The notes beneath the pieces were generated by a model, which worked only from the letters and a program-made list of their open reading frames with translations, was not told the origin of the DNA and made no database searches. From assembly GCA_038503035.1 (NCBI GenBank), contig JAVSML010000046.1:813662-877661 (forward strand): a DNA stretch of 64,000 nt, in the 5' to 3' direction. How positions within the stretch are numbered: position 1 is the stretch's first letter; every line of letters starts with the position of its first letter. This document shows positions 47,863 to 57,523 of this stretch, in pieces. This DNA is from Crocodylus rhombifer (lineage: Eukaryota > Chordata > Crocodylia > Crocodylidae). The translations under genes and the position numbers were made by a program.

Positions 47863-50269
47863 GATCTGCTTTCCTTCCAGTCTAGCGCTGTGCGTTGGGG
47901 GTAGTTAAAAGGTGCTGTTAATGGATAAAAGAATCTTAATTGCAAAAATCCAAACCAGCTGTTGACAGTACTTCAACAGCTCAACAGTACTTCTTGCAAA
48001 CACAGAACTGGTACCAGAATTCAAGGCATTTGGGTCCTCAAGCTGTTCTTCCCATTATGAGTCTATTTAACTAAATAGACATTTGTTTATAGGTAACCCC
48101 TGGGATACTCACCAAAGAAGGCTCACCGCAGTTCTGGGGTACTCGGGTAACTCAGGAACAGCAAAACAAGAACAGTTGCATGGTAGTCAGCCTGCAGCAA
48201 ACACTCCTTCAGCTTCTCCAAAAGTGCTAGAAGACAACTCATTGCTGAATAGGGACTCCTTCTCTCTTAGTAAGCAGGGAAAAGCTTTTGTGGTAGATCA
48301 GAATCAAGTCACAAACAGCAGTTTCTCCTTGGGGAATCCTTCACAGGTTCTCTTCTAGGTACAGCCAGCAAGTTGATTGTAAAGGGTTGTTCTCCTGGAT
48401 CCCTTTTATTTCCCTTCACTTTCCCCTCACACTCTCTCACCCCAGTGCTCTATCCCTCCTACCAGCATTTCTTATAGCCTAGGATCAAAAGCCTGCAAAA
48501 AAATGGCTTGGATGCACTCATTGTACTGGTACTGACAGCAACATAATGACCAAGCCGTACCTTCTGAGTAAGACACAGCACAGAGTGGGAGGACGAAGCT
48601 TGTCTTGGATTTCTTTTAACCTCAGGATGTCAATTAACATCACAGTTCTTATCCATATGGAATGGTAGCTTGAAATAAGTGTCTTTTCATGAAGGATTTG
48701 AAGGATGAGGAAACAACAATTGGCACATCTATAATACAAGATTACATCAACTACAAAAATGTGAAAATAGGTCTAGTCCTGAATCAGACAAGGAAAATAA
48801 ATGGAAAAGCAGGAGACAGAGAATGAGGGGTAAGAGAAGTGAGTTCAGATATAGATGGGCATAGAAAAGAACAAATAGAAAAAAAAATCAGACATCATAA
48901 CCAAACTAGGTTGTCAATATTCAAAAGCAAATGAATAAAAGAATAGAACTGGTCCATTCTAGAAACCAACCTTCATTTTTCCCCCACTTACATCTTCTGT
49001 GAACCTAGCAGTGTGACTGAGTTAACATTCTTATTACAGCTGTAAGTAACAGTGGCAGATTCATGGAGACAATGATGCTATAATGCAGCAAAAGGACTTG
49101 TGACTAATGAGATGAAAATTCAGCAAGGTGCTAACATTCTTCAGGCAGGAAATATGATAGATCAGACAGTTGTTATAACATCTGGAAAAACCCTGTTTTG
49201 ATTTATGGTACAGTTATAAAAATACAATACCTGTTATACCTCTCAAACAAGGTGTGGGATTCCTGGTCTTCTCAGGGAGCACTCACTTCTTACTCAGTCA
49301 GATGTAGGAAAAAAATAATAAATAATGCAACCCCATATTAAAATGAGAAATGCTTATATATATATACTCTAATACATTATGATGCCATTTCCAAGAAGGC
49401 ATTACAGCCAGAGATGTTCAAGTTACTTTAAAATAATTTGCTACATTCAGTCAAATGGCATTAAAACCTCTGCTACAGACCGCATCTTGCTTGCTTATAC
49501 CATGATCCAGCCCCCATTCAAGCCAATAGAAAGACTTTAATGAGAATTGGTTCTCCAATCTGAAATGCATATGACTCATTCACTTTATACGTAGGGTACT
49601 CATTGAGACTATCTATGACTCAACTGGGTACCATGACTACCTTGACATCAGACTATTACTATGCAGAACTATTTTTAAAAGTAGAATATTCCTGTAAACA
49701 GTTACTTGGAAAATGATCTGATTGACATGTAACAAGTGACAGTACCATATTTTCCCACATACAACATGCCCTGGAATATAATATGCACCATGTTTATTTA
49801 AAAGGTAGAATGAAGAAAAAAAAGATTTTCTAGAGGAGGGACAGAGCCTAACCTTCAGCAGACCCATTCTCCCTTTCCTGCTTAACTAAAGCTGAAGACC
49901 TAGCCGCTCAAGAAGACCGGTGTCCATGGATCTATGATTTTAAAAAGAGCTAGAGTTTCTAAAGCTGTAAACTAGGAGGCGAGAGACAAGGAGAAGCCAG
50001 CAGACAGCAACATTTCTTTAAGAAAGCTTGGCTTGATTAGTGGAATATCAAGATCATTAAAAAAGAGAGTTAAAACCTCAGGAGTGAAGAACAATGAGCC
50101 AATAAATAAACAGACTCCTTCAGTTGCTTGAAGACTAATGCAACAACTGATGCATGGTAGAGCAGGAATCAGAACAGAATGCTTCTTTTGAATACCTATA
50201 AAACCCTCCCTTCTTGTAGAGAAGGATTTTCAGATATAATTGATTGAAGAATTTCCATCACAGATTTAG
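47863..50269. other. unique AT-rich DNA, nothing recognised
   Basis: Mainly AT-rich. A short TA microsatellite lies at about 49356-49366. Near 49750-49800 is a phrase of the TATAAGACGCAC-like repeat type (ATACAACATGCCCTGGAATA). No gene is visible. Confidence 0.45.
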
Positions 50270-51515
50270 ATTTCATAGACATTAGGGCTGGAAGGGACCT
50301 CGGGAGATCATCGAGTCCAGCCCCCTGCCCAAAGGGCAGGAAGTCAGCTGGGGTCATAGGATCCCAGCAAGATAAGCATCCAATTTACTCTTGAAGGTGT
50401 TCAATGTAGGTGCTTGAACCACCTCCACTGGCAGACTGTTCCAGACCTTGGGGGCTCGGACAGTAAAGAAATTCTTCCGTATGTCCAGCCTGAAACGGTC
50501 TTGCAGGAGTTTGTGACCGTTCGACCTCGTCTTCCCTTGGGGCGCTCTGGTGAACAGACGTTCCCCCAGATCCTGGTGTTCACCCCTGATAAACTTATAG
50601 GTGGCCATCAGATCACCCCTGAGCCTGCGCTTTTCCAGGCTAAAGAGTCCCATGGCTCTCAGCCTGTCATCGTAAGATCTGTTTTCCTGACCTCTGATCA
50701 TGCGCGTGGCTCTCCTCTGGACTCTCTCAAACTTCTCCACATCCTTTTTGAATTGTGGAGCCCAAAACTGGATGCAGTACTCCAGCTGCGGCCTCACCAA
50801 AGCCGAGTACAAGGGGAGAATGACGTCCCGGGATTTGCTCGAGAAGCATCTATGGATGCACGCCAGCATTTTGGTCGCTTTACTAGCCGCAGCATCGCAT
50901 TGCAGGCTCATGTTCATCTTGTGGTTAATGATGACCCCCAAGTCTCTTTCTTCTGTAGTGCTAACCAACGTAGCACTGCCGAGCCTATAAGGATGCTGCA
51001 GGTTTTTCCTTCCACTTGCATTTTTCGGTGTTAAACACCATGAGGTTCTCGTCTGCCCATTTGCTGAGCTTGTCCAGGTCAGCCTGGATCACCCGCCTAT
51101 CTTCTGGCGTGGATGCTTTGCCCCAAAGTTTGGTGTCATCGGCCAACTTGGCCAGTCCACTCCTGACTCCAATGTCCACATGGTCAATGAAGATGTTGAA
51201 CAGTATGGGTCCCAGGACAGAGCCTTGAGGGACCCCACTGGTCACAGGGCACCACGATTAATGACTGCCATCAATCACAACCCTCTGGGTCCGACCACGA
51301 AGCCAATTTCCCAGCCAGCGGATCGTGGTGGAGCCAAGGCCACAACTGGGCAGTTTGGCCAAGAGGTGATCATGGGATACCAGATCAAAAGCTTTCTTGA
51401 AGTCAAGATATATGACATCAATCTCTTCTCCCTTGTCCAGGTGATAGGTCACCTGGTCATAGAAGGAAATGAGATTGGTCAAAGAAGAGGAAATGAGATT
51501 GGTCAAACAAGACTT
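50270..51515 (-). pseudogene. 5'-truncated CR1 LINE, same subfamily as 55.9-60.6 kb copy
   Basis: The minus strand carries RT and C-terminal ORF2. A FYDQVTYHLDKGEEIDVIYL segment and the catalytic LDFKKAFD lie near 51400, GVPQGSVLGP near 51225, and an LADDTKLWG box at about 51125-51146. A 204-codon uninterrupted C-terminal frame follows (50968-50354). The last is about 93% identical to the corresponding part of the 60-kb copy by my count. Lesions include a frameshift near 51000 and a lesion near 51250. A 24-bp direct duplication (units at 51464 and 51488) lies near the 5' junction. The 3' end has the CCTGCCCTTTGGGCAGG stem-loop (reversed here at 50324-50340). Confidence 0.93.
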
Positions 51516-52880
51516 GAATTAGGACTGGGAATAAGTTTTTGGGTGTATTTTTTCCCCAGGAAAAGTCTCTGCTCACTGTGGACTATTTTATCTTTTTGTC
51601 AAACCAAAAACAGGACAATGTTTTCAAACAAAAACCAAAAACTGTATTTTCAAATGGTAACGTAGAGCCTCAAGAGAGTTATATTTTAATTATTTATGAT
51701 ACCATCCTCCAGGATGGGATACTCTGACCAGACTTCATCTCCAATAATGCACCACAGCTAGAGATACACCTAAGGCACTGCAGTGAGCTAATAAGGGAAT
51801 AGATTGGAATTCATCACGGGAAATTTAGCCCAGCAAGAATGGAAGAAAATGGTGACATGAGACACCCAGACTACAAACCCCAGGAGGCAAAGCATTGGCA
51901 TTTCCAAATAGAAATTATTGGATTTCAGAAGAAGTTTGTCTCCAAAATTCAAGATTTTCTATAAGGACCATGTACATGCTCTTTCATGATCACTGTATTT
52001 TTAAACACTCTCTGAAGGATCTTAAAATGCTTTTGAGACAAATGTAAATCATGAATTATACAACATCTCTTTGGACAGTTACTGGCTCTGTTTCACATGA
52101 GTTAGAGATTATTGCATAATTCTCATGAACAAGCATTGTATTTTTCCTTACTGGGAAAGTGACAAATGGATGCAGTAGAGAGGAAGTGTTTGTTTCTGTG
52201 AATGTTTTCCAATATGGAGTTCCTAGATGAACAAGATTTCACAGACAAGTCACATGTACTAAAGTACTGCTTTGTGTGTAACCAAGCCACTGGTGCTTCC
52301 ATGCAACCCAGTGAATTCAAGATACTCCCATAGCAGCCCTTGGAGTACGTTTCTACTTTTTCCAGATAAGAATTATAGCTACTTATGTGCTATACATAGA
52401 AGAAAATTCTCATAAACTATAACAGTTAAGTAGATAGAGAGTACTGGCAGCTGTGGGGCCTGGAAGACACTGACACTGATATAAGAGAAGTATTTTTAGT
52501 CAGATGCCTCTCTCATAGTCTCGGTCTATTTCTGGGAAATGTTGTATTGAAACACGCCATATGTATTCAACACATCCAAACCAGCAGTAGTGCTGGTGCC
52601 TTAATGCTATCTCTCAGTAAAGCCTACTATCATATGTGCAATAATGCACTACAGTGTCAATCCTGCTTCTGCTTTCTAGATGCAGTGCATTAACAGGGGA
52701 TGGACAGGGGACAGCACTGAGCTCCTTGGCATCACCCTGGAGTAAAGAGTGGCTCAGTGACCTATGACTTATGCTATTTACATTATTTTACCATTCACAT
52801 TATGGGGAAGAAGGGATTGGGGAATACAAGTCCTTCCCCATCTGTAATAACAATGGTTCAGCACTGCTGTATTACTACTT
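51516..52880. other. unique AT-rich DNA, nothing recognised
   Basis: No transposon ends or domain-like frames lie between the two minus-strand CR1 copies. Confidence 0.45.
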
Positions 52881-52881
52881 C

Positions 52882-54575
52882 ATATCATAGTATCATAGTA
52901 TCATAGTAGCTAGAGTCGGAAGGGACCTAGGAAGATCATCTAGTCCGACCCCCTGCCTTGGCAGGAAAGAGCACCGGGGTCAGATGACCCCGGCAAGGTG
53001 CTCATCTAACTTCCTTTTAAAAATCCCCAGGCTAGGAGCCTGCACCACTTCCCCTGGAAGCCGGTTCCAGGCCCTAGCCGCCCTGACTGTGAAGTAGCGC
53101 CTCCTAATATCTAATCTAAACTTACCCTCCGCCAGCTTGTGACCGTTATTCCTGGTTACTCCTGGCAGCGCACGGGGGAACAGGGACTCCCCCAATACCC
53201 GCTGATCCCCCCTGACCAGTTTGTAGCAGGCCACAAGGTCCCCCCTTAACCTTCTCTTGTGGAGGCTAAACAGGTTCAGGTCCCGTAGCCTCTCCTCATA
53301 AGGCCTGCCCTGCTGACCCCTGATCATACGAGTGGCCCTCCTCTGGACTCTTTCCATATCGTCCACGTCCCTCTTGAAGTGTGGCGCCCAGAACTGGACG
53401 CAGTACTCCAGCTGCGGCCTGACCAGTGCCGCATAGAGGGGGAGGATCACCTCCCTGGACCTGCTCGAGATGCATCTGTGGATGCATGACAGGGTACGGT
53501 TGGCCTTCTTGACTGCCTCCCCACACTGCCGGCCCATGTTCATCGTGGAGTCAATGACGACTCCAAGATCCTTTTCCGTCTCCGTTCTGGCAAGAGGGGA
53601 GTTCCCTAACCTGTAAGTGTGGTGCCGGTTCTTCCTCTCCATGTGCAACACCTTGCACTTATCAGTGTTAGACCCCATCCTATTCTCATCCGCCCACCGT
53701 TGCAACCTGTCAAGGTCAGCTTGTAGCCTATTGCACCCTTCTAGTGCACCCACATCCCCCCACATCTTAGTGTCATCAGCAAACTTGAACAGGGTGCTTT
53801 CTACCCCCTCATCCAAGTCGCTGATGAAGATGTTGAACAGTGCGGGCCCGAGGACCGAGCCCTGCGGAACCCCACTGCCCACGTCCTTCCAGGTCGAGAA
53901 GAACCCATCCACCACCACCCTCTGGGTGCGGCCCTCCAACCAGTTGGCGACCCATTTGACTGTGTGGGCATCGACACCACAGTCTCCCAGCTTTTTGATG
54001 AGGACAGGGTGAGAGACAGTGTCGAAAGCCTTCCGGAAGTCCAGAAAGACTACATCCACAGCAACCCCTGCGTCTAATGATTTGGTGACCTGATCGTAAA
54101 AGGCCACCAGGTTGGTCTGACAAGACCTGCCACTGATGAACCCATGTTGGTTGCCCCTGAGCATGCATTCCCCCGCAAGGCCCTCCTGGATGTGTGCCAG
54201 GATAATTTTTTCAAAGAGCTTACCCGGGATTGAGGTAAGACTAACTGGCCTGTAATTTCCCGGGTCCTCTTTTTTTCCCTTTTTGAAGATAGGGACCACA
54301 TTGGCCCTCTTCCAGTCCTCCGGCACCTCACCAGAGCACCACGAGTGCTCATAGAGCCGCGCCAGGGGTCCCGCAATGACCTCGGCCAGTTCCTGTAGAA
54401 CCCTAGGGTGAAGATCGTCCGGACCAGCGGACTTGAACACGTCCAGCCTCTCCAGAAGTACCCTAACTAACTCCTCGCTAACCCCTGGCCCAGGCGTGTC
54501 TCTCCCGGGGCCCAAGGGGGGCCCAGCAGGGAGGTGGCTGAACTGGTCCCTACTTAGGAAGACAGAGGCCCACTT
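52882..54575 (-). mobile_element. 5'-truncated CR1 LINE with uninterrupted RT frame
   Basis: The element runs 5' to 3' from about 54575 down to 52882. The 3' end has GAAGATCATCTAGTCCGACC (plus strand) and a distinct decamer tail, on the plus strand ATCATAGTATCATAGTATCA. The internal stem-loop and the spacing of the tail match CR1. The copy begins before the RT domain, so ORF1 and the endonuclease are lost by 5' truncation, the usual outcome of incomplete reverse transcription. Confidence 0.93.
52980..54515 (-). CDS. CR1 ORF2 fragment: intact reverse transcriptase, 511 residues
   Basis: The reverse transcriptase copies LINE RNA at the genomic target. The frame is free of stops for 511 residues and remains open upstream to about 54575. 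The first codon here is TTG, so the true start was lost with the 5' end. Recognisable blocks: PDDLHPRVLQ (about 33-42), NYRPVSLTS (87-95), catalytic FLDFRKAFD (157-165), GVPQGSVLGP (215-224), catalytic FADD (245-248), then the thumb and C-terminal segments with [20 protein letters not shown] (353-372) and RRLRGDLV (421-428). The family's full ORF2 is about 950-1,000 residues, so the endonuclease is missing. Intactness suggests a young insertion; expression is doubtful without a promoter or ORF1. Confidence 0.88.
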   Translation of the reverse strand: MGPGRDTPGPGVSEELVRVLLERLDVFKSAGPDDLHPRVLQELAEVIAGPLARLYEHSWCSGEVPEDWKRANVVPIFKKGKKEDPGNYRPVSLTSIPGKLFEKIILAHIQEGLAGECMLRGNQHGFISGRSCQTNLVAFYDQVTKSLDAGVAVDVVFLDFRKAFDTVSHPVLIKKLGDCGVDAHTVKWVANWLEGRTQRVVVDGFFSTWKDVGSGVPQGSVLGPALFNIFISDLDEGVESTLFKFADDTKMWGDVGALEGCNRLQADLDRLQRWADENRMGSNTDKCKVLHMERKNRHHTYRLGNSPLARTETEKDLGVVIDSTMNMGRQCGEAVKKANRTLSCIHRCISSRSREVILPLYAALVRPQLEYCVQFWAPHFKRDVDDMERVQRRATRMIRGQQGRPYEERLRDLNLFSLHKRRLRGDLVACYKLVRGDQRVLGESLFPRALPGVTRNNGHKLAEGKFRLDIRRRYFTVRAARAWNRLPGEVVQAPSLGIFKRKLDEHLAGVI

Positions 54576-54731
54576 TTATTTTTCTCTTCTCTCTTTCAGT
54601 TCTACCTGCCAAGCTAAATACTATGTATGCTGAGAGTAAAGTGATTTAGAAAGAAGCAATAGTATATTAACCTGCACTAACATTTGCTCAATCTATTGAC
54701 AACTATCTATTCCTTTCCTAGAATACAAAAT

Positions 54732-55758
54732 AGAGGTGCACCGATACATCAGTCCCATATCGGATCAGCACCAATATAAGGAAACTTGACAGTATTGGTA
54801 AACAGCTTTTTTTTGCTGAAGTGTACAGTAAATGCCTTGTGCATGTGCACAGCTGCAGCATAGCACACAGGCAGCTAAGAGTGTAGCCCGGCAGCATGAA
54901 GAGCAGCTGGGTCCAGCTGGTAAGTCTGTGGTGAGGGAAGGGGCATGGAGGGGGAGCAGATCAAGGCCCCAGAGGTGAGGGAGGGAGTGGGACTGTGGTG
55001 GGGCAAGGGCAGGGGCAGGAGCCACACAGCCAGCATGGGGCATGGGACGGAGCTACAAAGAGCTCATCTGGGAGGTGTCAGGGTGGACAGCTCCACCACT
55101 ACATGCACCCTCGGAGGGCATGGGAGGCATATGCCCCAGGATCTGTGTGCAGGGCAAGGGCAAGCTGCCACTGTGGACTGGGGCCAGGGGCAGTACCAGG
55201 GTCTTCACAGTGGGGGGGGGGTTGGGCCAGGCTGCAGTGGGGCAGGTGGTAGCAATGCTGGGAGAGGGACTATGGCAAATTTTGGGGTGGCTGCAGCCCC
55301 CGCCATAAACCCCCTCACAGCGCCACTGCAGCCTTCCCTGAATGCAGCCCAGCCCAGCCTCCTTCCACGAAGAGCCCAGTGCCGCCTCTGGCCCCAGCCT
55401 GCAGCAGCAGCCTGCCCTTGCCCTGAGCCCAGATCTGGGGGCACATGCCCCCCCTGCCATCTCAGAGTATGCACAATGGTGGGAGCCCCTGGATGTCCCC
55501 TGGATGAGCCACTCATGGCTCCATCCCACACTCCACCCTGAGTGGGCAGCACCTGCCTCTACCCCAGCCCCACTCCCTCCCTCAGCACAGGGAACTCAAT
55601 CGCCCCCCCGACAACCCTTCTGTCCCGGCTTCGCACCAACAAATTTACCAGCCACATGCTGCTCTCCAAGCTGCCTGGCTGCATATCAGTATTAGGCAAT
55701 ATGGCTCATTAAAAATCACCAATCAGTATTGTCCCTAAAAATCTCTATTGGTGCACAC
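54732..55758. mobile_element. about 1-kb inverted-repeat element with GC-rich core
   Basis: The left end has AGAGGTGCACCGATACATC and the right end, reversed, TGTGTGCACCAATAGAGATT, giving the shared GGTGCACCRATA-type terminus. AT-rich shoulders (ATATCGGATCAGCACCAATA; CAATCAGTATTGTCCC) enclose a long GC-rich core (about 54930-55640). Open frames of 85-198 residues run on both strands through the core but show no domain; they arise from composition. I read it as a large non-autonomous, possibly hAT-type element. A flanking duplication is not convincing. Confidence 0.65.
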
Positions 55759-55910
55759 ACAACTAGTACACAACTTTTGTTCTGATCATATAGCACATGA
55801 CAGAAAATCTTTAAGTATTACTCTACTTGAAAGGAAACAAATTAGAAGTTTCTCTTGAAAATGGTGCTTTCCAATCAGGAGGAGATAAAAAAAAAAAAAA
55901 CCACACTCAG

Positions 55911-56154
55911 GTAGGCTCTGGAGCGGTGAGAGACGCGCGGGTGAAACCCGCTGCGCCCCCACTCCCCCGAAGCCCCCCAGACACCCCCTCAGCAGCCGCC
56001 GAGCCCCCTGCCAACCCCCAGCACAGCCGGAGGTAGGCTCTGGAGCGGTGAGACACGCGCGGGTGAAGCCCGCCACGCCCCCACTCCCCTGTAGCCCCCC
56101 AGACACCCCCTCAGCAGCCGCCGAGCCCCCTGACGACCCCCAGCACAGCCGGAG
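55911..56154 (+). repeat. two tandem 122-bp repeats at the CR1 5' end
   Basis: Units begin GTAGGCTCTGGAGCGGTGAG at 55911 and again at 56033, and a third start-like GTAAGC follows at 56155. The copies differ at only a few positions (for example GAGACGCGCGGG against GACACGCGCGGG). They are GC- and CpG-rich. In mouse L1, tandem 5' monomers act as promoters. A similar role is my inference here. Confidence 0.9.
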
Positions 56155-56437
56155 GTAAGCGGGCTCATGGTGGGAAGGGTTTAACTCCTCCCTTGCTGGG
56201 AGGAGGCCGCTGCCTGGTGCCAGGCCAGGTCAAGCCCCCGCCCAGGCCCCTACTTGGACCAGCCCCCCCCAGGGAGCCATGCGACCGGAGCCGCACGAAC
56301 AGGCTACGTAAACAGGCGCTTGAGTTAGCACGGAGTTCGCGCAGGGGAGGGCGTGGGAGGGCACGAGACCCTGCCTGCGACACCCCCCAGCCATAGCCAG
56401 CCCCAGCCGTAGCCAGCCTACCAGAGGCAAGACACGG
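56155..56437 (+). promoter_or_regulatory. GC-rich 5' leader of the CR1 element
   Basis: About 280 bases of CpG-rich sequence lie between the tandem repeats and the first ORF1 ATG at 56438. There is no TATA box. This fits the internal, TATA-less promoters of LINEs, but activity is unproven. Confidence 0.5.
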
Positions 56438-57523
56438 ATGGGCACGCACCGCACCCCGAGGGTCCCCTCGGGCTCTACGGCCCCTCCACTGGGCACCTCA
56501 GAGATGGCCGCCCAGACGGAGCCCATGGTTCCGGGCTCCATGCAGACAGAGCCCCTGGCTCTTGGCTGTGGGGGCTGCCTGTCCCTTTTTCAGGCTCTGG
56601 GGCCCAGGAGCATGGCCACCTCCCCTTGTGGGGTCTGCTCCCTACTGGGGTCTCTGGCACACCAGCTGGAGGAGCTCCAGGCCACAGTCCAGAGACTGCG
56701 TGCCATCAGGATCTGTGAGCAGGAGACAGACTCCTGCTGCCAGGCCCTTCTCCCCCGGGAGCCGCAGGGGAGAGCTCCGTCTCCCTCCGCGACTAAGGAG
56801 GACTCTGGGACCTCCCGCTCTGCCCAGTCAGGGGCATGGACCAAGGTGGTCAAGGGCCCCAAGGCCCACCGCAACAAGGCCCCTGCCCCGCCGGAGCTTA
56901 GCAACAGGTTCGCACGTCTTGCAGCCCCGGCAGAGCCCACGCAGTTGCCAGCTCCCGCAGGCAACCCAGGCTCGACCGCAGCTCCTGGCCCCGCTCTCCC
57001 CAAGACAAAGCGTAAGGTGTTTGTTGTGGGAGACTCCATCCTGTGGGGGACCGAGGGGCAATCTGCCGCCCCGACCCCTTAGCCCGGGAAGTCTGCTGCT
57101 TCCCGGGGGCCCACATCCGAGACATTGCGGAGAGGATCCCGCAGCTCCTCCGGCCCACAGACCACTACCCCATGCTCCTTATTCATGTGGGCACCAATGA
57201 CACGCCTCGGAGCACCCCCAGCCAGGTCATGAAGTGCTACATGGAGTTGGGAGCAGGGCTTAGGGGTCTGGGAGCTCAGATGGTGTTTTCGTCGATCCTC
57301 CCAGTCTCGGGCTATGGGCTGAGGAGGGAGAGGAGGATCCACGCGGTGAACCAAAGACTGCGGCGCCGGAGTTATCGGGAAGGCTTTGGCTTCCATGACC
57401 ACAGCCCGCACTTTGGAGAGAGGCAGCGAGCTGCTGGGAAGAGATGGCCTCCACCTCTCTCCCCTGGGGAGGAGGCTCTTCTCAGCCAGGCTGGCTGACC
57501 TGCTCCACCGGGCTTTAAACTAA
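56438..57523 (+). pseudogene. CR1 ORF1: cysteine-finger, coiled coil and SGNH esterase, frameshifted
   Basis: ORF1 of this LINE group binds RNA and carries an esterase domain needed for efficient retrotransposition in related elements. From ATG at 56438 the first frame has CX2C-X16-CX2C (residues 44-67), a coiled-coil-like stretch (73-96) and a proline-rich linker, then GDS (57029-57037), the nucleophile block. A one-base loss in the G-run near 57054 shifts reading. The next frame holds GTND (57190-57201). A second frameshift around 57415-57430 returns to the first frame for DGLHLSPLG (57443-57469) and the stop at 57521. Thus Ser, Asn, Asp and His of the SGNH site are all still encoded, but the protein cannot be made in one piece. 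Confidence 0.85.

Noticed and set aside
54945..55541. 198-residue open frame, with overlapping frames on both strands
   Set aside because: It lies wholly in the GC-rich core of an inverted-repeat element, and frames are open on both strands, as GC-rich sequence predicts. There is no domain or start context.
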